Shown: one piece after another, positions 1-9,147 of the stretch
Numbering within the stretch: the stretch's first letter is position 1
Layout: every line of letters starts with the position of its first letter
Source of the DNA: Streptomyces sp. NBC_01775
GTDB taxonomy: Bacteria > Actinomycetota > Actinomycetes > Streptomycetales > Streptomycetaceae
Direction of reading: 5' to 3'
Length of the DNA stretch: 64,000 nucleotides
Assembly: GCF_035917675.1 (NCBI RefSeq)
Contig: NZ_CP109104.1
Location: 7,316,001 to 7,380,000, forward strand
Made by a program: the position numbers and the translations under genes
Notes under the pieces: model-generated
Told to the model about the DNA's origin: nothing
Seen by the model: only the letters and a program-made list of their open reading frames with translations
Databases searched by the model: none

Positions 1-483
1 GCACGGCCGCGATGTCGGAGCGCAGCTGCTCCGCGTGCTCCCAGGCCCGCTCGTAGGCCACCGGATCGGTGCCCTGGGGGCGCTGGGACTCGTAGGCGGC
101 CAGCCGGGGGTGCCAGCGCGTCAGCAGGGGGCGCAGCACGCGGTTGAGCGTCGTCATCGCCAGGACGCCGAAGCTCACATGGCCCGGCTGGAGCGGTGGC
201 GCGACCTCGGGGCCGTAGCGGCGCAGGATGTCACGGGTGGTGCCGAAAAGGGAGTAGAGCGAGGAGATCGCCTCGCGCAGCAGCCCCTGCTCGCGGTCCA
301 GTTCGACCACGGAGACGCGGCTGGCCAGCTCCAGATACAGCTCCCACGAAGCGCGCCGCTCCGCGTCCGCCGGCTCCCACACACCGGAGATCTCTCCGAG
401 GAACGGAAGTGCCAGCCGCGCGCTGACCTGCGTCGGCCCCGGCATCCGTGCCGGCTTCCTGCCACCTTGCTGCCTTCGGCTCA
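1..483 (-). CDS. Helical protein of unknown function, partial (runs off the left edge)
   Basis: I do not recognise a named family. The reading frame starts at ATG 483 and is open to base 1, so only about the first 160 residues are seen. It reads as a soluble helical protein with the landmark WHPRLAAYESQRP near residue 135. The same landmark and the flanking pattern (LREA..SL..LF..TR..LR.Y, then LRPLL, then AWEHAEQLR) recur in the last 170 residues of the divergent gene at 523, so the two are paralogous modules. The two start codons are only 39 bp apart and must share a divergent promoter region. Third codon positions are GC-rich, which supports real coding. The function is unknown; being paired with a TIR/NB-ARC protein suggests a regulatory or sensor role, which is inference. 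Confidence 0.7.
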
Positions 484-522
484 TGGCTCCCTCCCCGATC
501 GACCACAGTAGGGTAAGACGCC

Positions 523-2670
523 GTGTGGGACGTCTTCTTCAGCTACAGCCGCGGTGACGCGGAGCGCGTACGGCCGTTGCTGGAGGCCCTGCGCGGTGCC
601 GGGCTGAAGGTCTTCACGGACGAAGCGGGTGTGGCCGGGTTTTCCGGCATCAGCCGGACGATCCGCACGGAACTGGCCCGCTCCTACGCGCTGCTCGCCT
701 TCTATTCGCGCGAGTATCCGGAGCGCGAGGCGTGCCAGTGGGAGCTGACCGCCGCCTATCTGGCCGGGCTGGGCGAGGGCGACCCGCGCGCCCGGGTCAT
801 GGTCGTCAACCCTGAGCGGGGCACCGGCCACATCCACCCCGTGGAGCTGCGCGACGCCCGCCACTGGCCCTGGCCGCCCCCGGGCGGAACCGGGGCCACG
901 GGGGCGCTCGTCGCGGACGTCCAGGCCCACTTGGCGCGGCTGCACGCGCCCATGCGGCTCGCCGGGTGGGACGAGGCCCGCCAGGACACCGCGCTGCCGC
1001 GCTGGCTGCCCGACCCCCGCCCCACGGCCGCGCCCCGCTTCCTGGGACGGCTGCCGGAACTGTGGCGGGTCCACAGCGCGCTGCACGCGCACGCGGCGCC
1101 CCTGGTGACCGGCAGCCCGGCGGCGCGCGCGGTGCAGATCCGGGGCCTGGGCGGCATCGGCAAGTCGCTGCTGGCGCGCGAGTACGCACAGCGCTTCGGC
1201 GCCGCCTTCCCCGGCGGCGTCTGCTGGCTGGACGCCTCGGACGAGCGCGGCTACGAGGCGGAACTGCGGCGGCTGGAGCGGCGGCTGGACACCCGCGACC
1301 TGTACAGGCACTTCGAGGCAGCGGGCGCGCCCTTCCTCTTCGTCGTCGACGGGCTCCCGGGTGGGCTCACCCTGGCGCAGGCCGCCGCCTTCGCGGCTCC
1401 CCACCCGCTGGGGCGCACGCTGTTCACCACCCGCAGCCGGGCCTACGGTGCGCTCGCGGCCCCGGTCGACCTGCGGCCCCTCGATACGGAGCACGCCGCC
1501 GAGCTGGCGGGCTCGCCCGTACTCGCCGTCGAGGCCGGCGGACACCCCGGCGCGCTGGCGCTGCTGGGGGATGCCGTGCGCGCGGGTCAGAGCGCGCGCG
1601 CCCTCGTCTCACGCCTGTACGCGCCGGGTGACTCCCTGCTGGACGCCCTCGGCGGCGGCACGCAGGAACCGTTCACCGCCTCCCTGCTGCGCGACGCGCT
1701 GAGCGCCGGGGACGAGGCCATGGACGTCCTGCGCTGCGCCGTCGCCCTCTCGCCGCTGCCGCTGGCCGAGGAGGACGTGGCGACGGCGTTGGCCGCGGCG
1801 GACCCGGTGCCGTCAGTGGTCGCCCGCCGCCGCACGGCCGTGGGACTGGCGGAACTGCGCGTACGCAGCATCCTGTCGGCCCGTTCGCACGAGCCGGCCC
1901 GTTCGCACGAACCCGCGCAGGGCCCGGCCGAGCCCGACCACTTCGTGCCGCCCTCACACACCGACGGCGCGGTCTGGCACGTCCACCCCGTGACCGCCCA
2001 CGCCTGGCGGCACCACGACCCCGCCCCCGACCGTACCGAGGCACTGCGGCACGCGATGCTGCGCACTCTTCATGGAGCATCCGGTCACGGGCACTGGCGC
2101 ACGGCTACGCTGAGGGTCTCCGATGACCGGAGGAAGGCACGGCACATGGCAGGCACCACGGGGGACACCCCCAGCGAATCCGAGCGGATGGCCGCCTTCG
2201 ACATCCAGGTCGAGCTGGTCACCCGGATCGGCGTCCAGGAACTGGCCCCCGGCACGGGCAGCCTGCGCGAGGCGCTGGCGTCGCTGCACGCGCTGTTCGC
2301 GTTCACGCGCGGCACGCTGCGCGAGTACAGCATCAGCCTCGCCGAGAGCCGGGCCGGCGGGGGCGCCGGGAGCGAGGGCTCGGGCTCGTCCGGCGACGCG
2401 CCCGAGCCGACGGCTCCTACGGTGCAGTCCCTCGCGCACGAGCTGCTGAACGGCACCCTGCGCCCGTTCCTGTCCACCTGGCACCCGCGCCTGTCCGCCT
2501 ACGAGGCCCAGCGCCCGGACGGGTCCAGCCCGCTGGACCACGAGGCCGCCTGGCAGCACGCCGCCGAACTGCGCGCCGAACTGGCGGCCCTGCGGGCCCC
2601 GCTGCACCGCATCGCCACGGCCCTGGCCGCCATCTCGGGTGCGGACTTCGGCCTGGCGGAGGTCGGCTGA
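523..2670 (+). CDS. TIR domain / NB-ARC STAND protein with C-terminal module shared with the divergent neighbour
   Basis: This 715-aa protein begins at GTG 523. Residues 1-130 form a TIR domain (VFFSYSRGDAERVRPLL near residue 4). The motif CQWEL places Glu74 where NAD-cleaving TIR domains have their catalytic glutamate. Residues about 180-430 resemble an NB-ARC/STAND ATPase: Walker A GLGGIGKS near 207, a Walker B-like FLFVVDG near 275, a TTRS sensor motif and a GHPGALALL motif. No TPR or WD repeats follow. The last 175 residues are instead homologous to the divergent gene at 1-483. STAND proteins with TIR effectors generally oligomerise when a ligand is sensed, and some deplete NAD in anti-phage defence. 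That role here is inference. The join to the C-terminal module (residues 520-545) looks like former intergenic DNA and contains an in-frame ATG with a ribosome-binding site. Confidence 0.8.
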   Translation: MWDVFFSYSRGDAERVRPLLEALRGAGLKVFTDEAGVAGFSGISRTIRTELARSYALLAFYSREYPEREACQWELTAAYLAGLGEGDPRARVMVVNPERGTGHIHPVELRDARHWPWPPPGGTGATGALVADVQAHLARLHAPMRLAGWDEARQDTALPRWLPDPRPTAAPRFLGRLPELWRVHSALHAHAAPLVTGSPAARAVQIRGLGGIGKSLLAREYAQRFGAAFPGGVCWLDASDERGYEAELRRLERRLDTRDLYRHFEAAGAPFLFVVDGLPGGLTLAQAAAFAAPHPLGRTLFTTRSRAYGALAAPVDLRPLDTEHAAELAGSPVLAVEAGGHPGALALLGDAVRAGQSARALVSRLYAPGDSLLDALGGGTQEPFTASLLRDALSAGDEAMDVLRCAVALSPLPLAEEDVATALAAADPVPSVVARRRTAVGLAELRVRSILSARSHEPARSHEPAQGPAEPDHFVPPSHTDGAVWHVHPVTAHAWRHHDPAPDRTEALRHAMLRTLHGASGHGHWRTATLRVSDDRRKARHMAGTTGDTPSESERMAAFDIQVELVTRIGVQELAPGTGSLREALASLHALFAFTRGTLREYSISLAESRAGGGAGSEGSGSSGDAPEPTAPTVQSLAHELLNGTLRPFLSTWHPRLSAYEAQRPDGSSPLDHEAAWQHAAELRAELAALRAPLHRIATALAAISGADFGLAEVG
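2129..2148 (+). promoter_or_regulatory. Internal ribosome-binding site and in-frame ATG inside the TIR/NB-ARC gene
   Basis: GGAGGAAGG at 2129-2137 lies 8 nt before ATG 2146, in the frame of the surrounding gene. Translation from here would give a free 174-aa protein consisting of just the C-terminal module that is paralogous to the divergent gene at 1-483. A TACGCT hexamer at 2106-2111 could be a -10 element, but I see no convincing -35. Whether it is used is unknown. Confidence 0.4.
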
Positions 2671-2769
2671 GCGGTGGCCTTGGCCGTGTCCTGGGCCGTG
2701 TCCCTGACGCCGGCCCCGGCCGGGCGCGGTGCCGGTGCGGTGTCCCGTCGCGGGGGTGCGGGGATGTTC

Positions 2770-3708
2770 GGCGAGGCCGATGCGGCGGTGGAGACGGCGC
2801 ATCGGTGCCGGGGCCCACCAGTTGGCGCGGCCCGCCAGGCGCATGAAGGCCGGTACGAGCACACCCCTGATGAGGGTGGCGTCCACGAGGACCGCCAGGG
2901 CCATGCCGACCCCGAGCTGTTTGAGGAAGACGACACCGCCGGTCGCGTAGCCCGCGAAGGACACCGCCAAGATGGCGGCGGCCGAGGTGACCAGGGGCGC
3001 GCTGCGGGCGATACCGAGCGGGACGGAGCCGGCCGCGTCGCCGGTGCGGTCGTACTCCTCTTTGATGCGGGAGAGCAGGAACACCTCGTAGTCCATGGAC
3101 AGCCCGTAGGCGATGCAGAACATCAGGATCGGGATACTCGGCTCGATCGTCCCCGTGGGCGTGAATCCGAGCAGCCCTGCCAGATTCCCGTCCTGGAAGA
3201 CGAAGACGAGCGCGCCGAACATCACGCTCAGGCTGAGCATGTTGAGCACGGACGCCTTCAGGGGCGCGATCACGCTGCCGGTCATGACGAACAGCACGAC
3301 GAACGTCACCAGCACGATCAGCGCGGCGATCAGGGGAAGTCTGCTGGTCACCCCGTCGCGGTAGTCGGTGAGTTCGGCCGGGTAGCCGCCGGCCTCCACG
3401 TCGAACGGCGCCTTCACCGCGCGGACGTCGCCGACCAGGCCGCCGGGATCGGACTCCAGCCGGTCGGAGGAGGGGATGACGGTCAGCCGCCCGCCACCGC
3501 CGTCCTTCGCGGTGAACGAGGCGCCCCGCGGCGCCGGTGCGCGCTCGCCGCCGGAGTAGGAGCCCGCGGCGGAGTCGACCCGTACGACGCCGTCGATGCG
3601 GGACAGGTCGGCGGCGTACGGGCTCACACCGGCTCCGCCGCCGGGGGTGACGACCTGGACCGCGTCGGCCTCCTCCACCGCGAAGCCGTCACGGATCTGG
3701 TCGTACAT
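2770..3708 (-). pseudogene. MMPL/RND-family transporter, 5'-truncated remnant
   Basis: The frame from 3708 down to about 2770 encodes the second half of an MMPL membrane transporter. It has the end of a periplasmic loop (YDQIRDGFAVEEADAVQVV), then five or six membrane segments including AYGLSMDYEVFLLSRIKEEY, and the family's usual ending, ANWWAPAPMRRLHRR. MMPL proteins are normally about 700-750 residues with two such halves. The first half, roughly 390 residues, is missing: upstream of 3708 no frame continues the homology and a 15-bp minisatellite begins within about 50 bp. The family stop codon is also missing, and the frame runs on antisense into the TIR gene. It would have exported lipids or small hydrophobic compounds. 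I judge it nonfunctional, although a short protein could still be made. Confidence 0.7.
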
Positions 3709-3760
3709 CTGGCGAGCCCTGCGCGGCTACCCCGGGCCCGTCATCGGCTGGACGGCCATC

Positions 3761-3850
3761 GGCCGGGACGCGGAGGGTCGGGACACGGTCGGCCGGGACG
3801 CGGTGGGCCGGGACGCCGTGGGTCGGGACGCCAGCGGCCGGGACGCGTCC
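3761..3850 (+). repeat. Minisatellite, six 15-bp units
   Basis: Six imperfect head-to-tail units of the type GGCCGGGACGCGGTG run from 3761 to 3850. The unit length is a multiple of three, so all frames stay open across it and give meaningless repetitive translations. It lies next to the broken 5' end of the MMPL remnant. The rest of the gap between 3709 and 4064 shows no gene. Confidence 0.85.
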
Positions 3851-4064
3851 GGGGAAGGGCGACCGGGAGCCCGACGGCCTGAGTGAACTCCTTGCCGATG
3901 CGTGGCTTCGGGGGAGGGGCTTCGGGTGGGTGATGCCGCACCTGACCTGCATATGCCTTGATCGTCGGAGGGGATTGTCACTGGGCGCTCCTAGACTCGC
4001 TTGCGGGTGGATGATCCGCGAGGCGGCCTGGGTGGCCGGTGGTGAACAGGGAGTGGTGGCGCGT

Positions 4065-7000
4065 ATGGGGCAGGGGAGCGGTGCGGATCTCCTGCGGTGC
4101 GCCGTGGTGTTCCTTCCCGGGGAGGTGCCCCGGGAAGGGCGGCTGGCGTTCTGGAGCGCGGACGGGGCCGAGGTGTCTCAGGAGGGGGAGCCGGGGGAGC
4201 TGGGCGAACTGACCGTTGTACGGCCGCAGGGGCGCGGCGTACGACAGCGGGAGGTGCCCGCCCGGATGCTGACGGTGCGGGAGGCGCTGCCCCTGCTGAT
4301 GCGGGCGCGCACCGCCCCGGGGGCCCACCCGTCCGCCGCCTGCTGGGGCGCCGCCGCCCTGCACGGCCTTCGCCTGGTCGCGCAAGGGCGGCTGGTGCCC
4401 TCGGTGGGCGAGGGAGACACGGATGTGTGGCGGGCGGGGCCTCTTGACGAGACGGATGCCGCGCACCTGAGAGCGATCGCCGCCGCGATGCCCGGGGAGG
4501 GCCACGCGGTGCCGGCGCCGCTGCCTTCCGAGGGCGGGGGTGCGACATCGGGTGGTGGTGCGACCTCGAGTGCGACGGCGGGCGGGGCCGGGGCGCTCGA
4601 TGAGGCCGGGCCTCGGGTGCCGGAGGCCGAGGGGCTCGTACGCGCGTTCCTGGACGCCGTCGCCGACACGCTGCCCCGTACGCCCGCCGGGCCCTCCGTC
4701 GCGGGATCCGCGTTCGCCGCGCGGGAGCCGCAGCGGCTCTCGGAGCGGTATCCGCGGGTGCGCGAGTGGGAGGCCGAGGTCGCGGCGGGGAACGACGCGG
4801 GCATCCGGATCTCCCTGCGGCTGGACCTGTCGCCGCGCGGGCTGTTCGACACCGGCACGGACGAGGAACGGGAGGCGGGCGCCGGCAGCGGGCCGGAGGG
4901 CCCGGGCAGCGGTTCGGGGCCGCCGCCGCGTGCCGCCGCGCTCGTCCAGGCGCACAGCGTCGAGGACGCCACGCTCGTCGCGGACGTCGGCGAGTTGTGG
5001 CGGGGCGAGGCCGGACATCTCGGCCCGCGCGCCCGGGCGGACACCCTGTTGGCCATCCGCCGCGCGGCCCGCGTCTGGCCGCCGCTGGGGCGCCTGCTGG
5101 AGCGGCCGGTACCCGATGTCCTCCCGCTCTCCGAGGAAGAGCTGAACGACCTGCTGGGCCGCACCGCGCGCGAGCTGGCGGCGGCGGACGTCGCCGTGCA
5201 CTGGCCGCGCACCCTCGCGCGCGAGCTCGGCGCGACCGCCGTCGTCGGGCCACGGCGGCAGGCGCCCGGCTCGGCCGCCGACGGCTTCGGCTTCTTCAAG
5301 GAGGAGCACCTCCTTGAATTCCGCTGGCAGCTCGCCCTCGAAGGAGACCCGCTCACCGAGGGCGAGATGGACGAGCTGGCCGAGGCGCACCGCCCGCTGG
5401 TGCGGCTGCGCGACCAATGGGTGCTGGTCGACCCGGAGCTGGTGCGCAAGGCGCGTAAACGGCACCTCGGCCTGCTCCAGCCCGGAGCCGCGCTCGCCGC
5501 CGCGCTGTCGGGCGAGGCGGAGGTGGACGGCGAGCGGGTGGCGGCCGTGCCGACGGGAGCGCTGGCCGCGCTCCGGGACCGTCTCACCGACCGGATGAAG
5601 CACGGCGGGGAGAACGACGGGGAGGCGGAGCTGCCTCCCGAGGCACTCCGTGCGACGCTGCGCGGCTACCAACATCAGGGGCTCGCCTGGCTCGACCTGA
5701 TGACCTCGCTCGGACTCGGCGGCTGCCTGGCGGACGACATGGGCCTGGGCAAGACCGTCACCCTCATCGCGCTCCACCTGCGGCGCGCCGAACGGGGCGA
5801 GACGGCGCCGACGCTGGTCGTATGCCCGGCCTCCCTGCTGGGCAACTGGCAGCGGGAGATCACCCGTTTCGCACCCGGCGTCCCCGTACGCCGATACCAC
5901 GGGCCCGGCCGCAGCCTGGAGGGGCTGCCCCGGCGCGAGGAAGAGCACGCCGGGGGCGGGAGAGACGCCGAGGGCGGGAGAGACGCCGGGGCCGAGGAGG
6001 CGGACGAGGGCACGGACGGCGGATTCGTCCTCACGACCTACGCGACGATGCGCACCAGCGCCGCCGAACTGGCCGGGCGCCGCTGGGGCCTGGCCGTCGC
6101 CGACGAAGCCCAGCACGTCAAGAACGCGCGCTCCGCCACGGCCCGTGCCCTGCGCACCCTCCCGTCCGCCGCCCGCGTCGCCCTGACCGGCACCCCCGTC
6201 GAGAACAACCTCTCCGAGCTGTGGGCACTGCTGGACTGGACGACGCCGGGGCTGCTCGGCCCGCTCAAGACGTTCCGTGCCCGGCACGCGCGCGCTGTCG
6301 AGGGCGGTGAGGATCCGGAGGCGACGCGGCGGCTCGCGCGCCTCGTCAGCCCGTTCCTGCTGCGCCGTAAGAAGTCCGACCCCGGCATCGTCCCCGAGCT
6401 GCCGCCCAAGACCGAGACCGACCATCCGGTCGCGCTCAGCCGCGAGCAGGCGTCGCTCTACGAGGCGGTGGTGCGCGAGACGCTCGCGGAGATCGAGGCG
6501 GCCGAAGGCATCGCGCGGCGCGGCCTGGTGATGAAGCTGCTGACGGCGCTCAAACAGATCTGCAACCATCCGGCGCAGTATCTGCGCGAGGCCGCCGGAG
6601 GCCGTGCGCGCGAGGTCGCGACCGCGCACCCCGGCCGCTCCGGCAAGCTCGAACTCCTCGACGAACTGCTGGAGACGATCCTCGCCGAGGACAGCTCGGT
6701 GCTGGTCTTCACGCAGTACGTGGAGATGGCCCGCCTCCTCGCCGCGCATCTGGGCGAGCGCGGCACGACGACCCAGCTCCTGCACGGCGGCACGCCCGTG
6801 GCACAGCGCGAGGAGATGGTGGACCGCTTCCAGTCGGGCGAGATCCCCGTCTTCCTGCTGTCCCTCAAGGCGGCGGGCACGGGCCTGAACCTGACCCGGG
6901 CCGGTCACGTGATCCACTACGACCGCTGGTGGAACCCTGCGGTCGAGGAGCAGGCCACCGACCGCGCCTACCGCATCGGCCAGACCCAGCCCGTACAGGT

Positions 7001-7163
7001 GCACAGACTCCTCACGGAGGGCACCGTGGAGGACCGCATCGCGCAACTCCTCCATTCCAAACGGCAGTTGGCCGACGCGGTGCTCAGCGGCGGCGAGGCC
7101 GCGCTGACAGAGCTGTCGGACGCGCAGCTCGCCGACCTCGTCTCGCTGCGGAGAGAGCCGTGA
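4065..7163 (+). CDS. SNF2-family DEAD/DEAH-type helicase
   Basis: This is a 1,032-aa Swi2/Snf2-type ATPase that should translocate on double-stranded DNA to remodel protein-DNA complexes. The N-terminal 480 residues hold the bacterial SNF2-associated region (LLRCAVVFLPGE at the start). The motor follows: motif I ADDMGLGKT at about 556-564, motif II DEAQ near 680, motif III LTGTPVENN near 710, motif V GTGLNLTRAGHVIHYDRWWN near 937 and motif VI DRAYRIGQ near 966. I chose ATG 4065 because AGGGAG at 4048-4053 precedes it and homologues begin with LLRCAVVFLP soon after their start. Farther upstream starts would add about 45 atypical residues. Residues near 630-650 carry a duplicated GGRDAEGGRDAG stretch. 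The stop overlaps the SWIM protein start by four bases, and the pair is very probably co-translated. Confidence 0.9.
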   Translation: MGQGSGADLLRCAVVFLPGEVPREGRLAFWSADGAEVSQEGEPGELGELTVVRPQGRGVRQREVPARMLTVREALPLLMRARTAPGAHPSAACWGAAALHGLRLVAQGRLVPSVGEGDTDVWRAGPLDETDAAHLRAIAAAMPGEGHAVPAPLPSEGGGATSGGGATSSATAGGAGALDEAGPRVPEAEGLVRAFLDAVADTLPRTPAGPSVAGSAFAAREPQRLSERYPRVREWEAEVAAGNDAGIRISLRLDLSPRGLFDTGTDEEREAGAGSGPEGPGSGSGPPPRAAALVQAHSVEDATLVADVGELWRGEAGHLGPRARADTLLAIRRAARVWPPLGRLLERPVPDVLPLSEEELNDLLGRTARELAAADVAVHWPRTLARELGATAVVGPRRQAPGSAADGFGFFKEEHLLEFRWQLALEGDPLTEGEMDELAEAHRPLVRLRDQWVLVDPELVRKARKRHLGLLQPGAALAAALSGEAEVDGERVAAVPTGALAALRDRLTDRMKHGGENDGEAELPPEALRATLRGYQHQGLAWLDLMTSLGLGGCLADDMGLGKTVTLIALHLRRAERGETAPTLVVCPASLLGNWQREITRFAPGVPVRRYHGPGRSLEGLPRREEEHAGGGRDAEGGRDAGAEEADEGTDGGFVLTTYATMRTSAAELAGRRWGLAVADEAQHVKNARSATARALRTLPSAARVALTGTPVENNLSELWALLDWTTPGLLGPLKTFRARHARAVEGGEDPEATRRLARLVSPFLLRRKKSDPGIVPELPPKTETDHPVALSREQASLYEAVVRETLAEIEAAEGIARRGLVMKLLTALKQICNHPAQYLREAAGGRAREVATAHPGRSGKLELLDELLETILAEDSSVLVFTQYVEMARLLAAHLGERGTTTQLLHGGTPVAQREEMVDRFQSGEIPVFLLSLKAAGTGLNLTRAGHVIHYDRWWNPAVEEQATDRAYRIGQTQPVQVHRLLTEGTVEDRIAQLLHSKRQLADAVLSGGEAALTELSDAQLADLVSLRREP

Positions 7164-9088
7164 GCGGCCCGGAGTCCCCGCTCGGGCGGTGGGGCGAGGC
7201 GTGGGTGCGCGCGCTGGAGGAGACCGCGCTGGATACGGCACGCCTGGAGCGGGGGCGCGCCTACGCGCGCGACGGAGGAGTGGCCGGAGTGCGCGTGGAG
7301 CGCGGACGGATCACCGCGTACGTGTACGGCAGCCGGCCCCGCCCGTACCGCGCCGAGCTGCGGCTGCCCGTGCTGACGCCGGCGCAGTGGGACACCTTCC
7401 TGGACACGGCGGCGGAGCAGCCGGCGTGGGTGGCCGCGCTGTTGGACGGTGAGGTCCCCCACGAGGTGGCAACCCAGGCCGAAGCCGCCGGCGCCCGCCT
7501 CCTCCCCGGCCCCGGCGACCTGCTCCCCACCTGCACCTGCCCCGACAGAGGCCGCCCCTGCAAACACGTAGCGGCCCTCTGCTACGAGGTGGCGGCCCAG
7601 TTGGACGCCGACCCCTTCACCCTCCTGCTGGCCCGGGGAATGCCGAAGCCCGACGTCCAGACCCGCCTGCACCGCCGCGCGCGCCGCCACGGGCAGGCCC
7701 ACGGCGAGGCGGACCCACGGAGCTTGCGGAGCCCGTGGAGCTCACGAAACCCGCGTGCGACGCGCACGAGCGCGGAGGGCCCGCGGGGTTCGGGGGGTGT
7801 GCGAGGCGCGCGGGCCGGGACGCCGGGCACGGGCGGGGACGCCGGTGTGGCGGAGTCACCTGCCGGTGCGGGGCGCGAAGAGGCGGGGGACACGTGTGCC
7901 GGGGCGGAAGCTTCCGCACGCAGTGGCGAGGCGGATTCGGACCCGAGCGCCGGTACGGCCGGCACGGGCAAGGAGGCGGCGCGGGCGGCTGCGAGGCGCG
8001 CGCGTACCGGGAACGCGGAAACAGATGGAGGCGCGTCGGGAGCGAGCGCGAGTCAGGCGGGAGCGCGTGCGCGGGCGGTCGGCAAGGACGAGGGCGGTGG
8101 TGTGGCGGGGTCGCGTTCTGGTGTGACGGATGCCGGGGCTGCCGCTGCGCAGGTGGCGCGGATGGCTGCGAGGCGTGCGCGTGGTGGGGGCGCGGGTGTT
8201 GGTGCGGGGGGTGCGAGCGCGCGTTCGGGCGCGGTGGGCACGGGTGCGGCGGGGCCAGGCACCGGTGCGGCACGTGAGGACGGGCGAGGTGCGCGTTCGC
8301 GGGACGCGGAGGAGAGCGGCCCCGGGTCCGGGGCCGGGGAGCCGGGTCAGGGGGAGGGAGGCGAGGCCTCTCCGGCTCCCGTCCTGCGGTCCGGTGGGGG
8401 CTTCGTGCCGGCCACGGAGGCGCTTGCCGCCTCCGTACGGCCCCCGTTGCCCGAGCCGCTGCCCGCGCTGGAGGGGCCCGGGGAACCCGGCCCGTTCCCC
8501 GACGTTCCGGGCGGGCCCAGCCCGGACGGCCTCGCGTTCCTGGCGATGGACGCGGCAACCCGCGCGCACCGGGCACTCACCGCACGCACCGCACCCCCCG
8601 CACCCCCCGCACCCCCCGCACGCACCGCACCCACTGCCCCAAGCGCGGACCCGCTGACCGAACTGTCGATGGAGCACGACATCATCCGGCTCGCGGCCAC
8701 TCACCCCCGGCTGACCGGCCGCCGCACCCTCTCCCCCCTATTCGCCGGCCTCGCCCGCACGGCGGGGTGCACCGCGCCGGAGCTGGCGCGGGCCGCGGCG
8801 GCGTGGCGGCAGGGCGAGGCGGCGGGGCTCACCGTGCTGGAGGAGGACTGGGATCCGCCCGCCGGTGACTTCGACCGGGCCCGCAGCATCCTGGCCGCCG
8901 CCGGGATATCCGTGTCCATCCGCCGTAACCACCTCACCCACACCACCCGCCTCCTTCAGCTCCGCTATGGTCCGGACGGCCGCTGGTACCCCTACCGCGC
9001 GGACAGCGAGGACGGTGAGTGGTGGCCCGAAGGCCCGTCCGCCGCCGATCCGTTGACCGCCATGTCGGCGGCGCTTGGGGAGGGGTAG
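7160..9088 (+). CDS. SWIM zinc-finger protein, partner of the SNF2 helicase
   Basis: The GTG start at 7160 overlaps the helicase stop (GTGA), and the protein is 642 aa. A SWIM zinc finger is complete: Cys125, Cys127, Cys134 and His136 in CTCPDRGRPCKH. SWIM domains bind DNA or proteins, and SWIM/SNF2 pairs are a recurrent actinobacterial arrangement, so it probably recruits the helicase to its target. Residues about 190-430 are a low-complexity Ala/Gly/Arg/Glu-rich linker, and the DNA there is strongly biased with poor frame discrimination. A short Ala-Pro-Pro repeat lies near residue 480. The C-terminal 150 residues look folded again (LSMEHDIIRLAATHPRLTGR near 500, GRWYPYR near the end). The linker length should be checked for sequencing slips. 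Confidence 0.85.
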   Translation: MSGPESPLGRWGEAWVRALEETALDTARLERGRAYARDGGVAGVRVERGRITAYVYGSRPRPYRAELRLPVLTPAQWDTFLDTAAEQPAWVAALLDGEVPHEVATQAEAAGARLLPGPGDLLPTCTCPDRGRPCKHVAALCYEVAAQLDADPFTLLLARGMPKPDVQTRLHRRARRHGQAHGEADPRSLRSPWSSRNPRATRTSAEGPRGSGGVRGARAGTPGTGGDAGVAESPAGAGREEAGDTCAGAEASARSGEADSDPSAGTAGTGKEAARAAARRARTGNAETDGGASGASASQAGARARAVGKDEGGGVAGSRSGVTDAGAAAAQVARMAARRARGGGAGVGAGGASARSGAVGTGAAGPGTGAAREDGRGARSRDAEESGPGSGAGEPGQGEGGEASPAPVLRSGGGFVPATEALAASVRPPLPEPLPALEGPGEPGPFPDVPGGPSPDGLAFLAMDAATRAHRALTARTAPPAPPAPPARTAPTAPSADPLTELSMEHDIIRLAATHPRLTGRRTLSPLFAGLARTAGCTAPELARAAAAWRQGEAAGLTVLEEDWDPPAGDFDRARSILAAAGISVSIRRNHLTHTTRLLQLRYGPDGRWYPYRADSEDGEWWPEGPSAADPLTAMSAALGEG

Positions 9089-9147
9089 CCTAAGCCCGCC
9101 GTCCCCGTCCGCCGTCCGCCGTATGGAGCGCGCCGAGCGCCGGGCGC

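Noticed and set aside
523..2670. TIR gene as the TIR-like FxsC of the FxSxx-COOH peptide system
   Set aside because: None of the partner genes (radical SAM FxsB, small FxSxx peptide) is nearby and the C-terminal module is different.
3761..3850. Tandem repeats as a possible CRISPR array
   Set aside because: Units are 15 bp and contiguous with no spacers. The same applies to the repeats at 29732, 46949 and 54163. No cas gene is present.
3978..7241. Very long open frame antisense to the SNF2 helicase
   Set aside because: It mirrors the helicase codons; in such high-GC DNA the antisense frame stays open. No motif is recognised and the sense frame has all SNF2 motifs.
7735..8340. Extra genes in the low-complexity part of the SWIM protein
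   Set aside because: Several frames are open because of Gly/Ala/Arg-rich sequence, but none has a ribosome-binding site or a recognisable protein; the SWIM frame resumes with a folded C-terminus.
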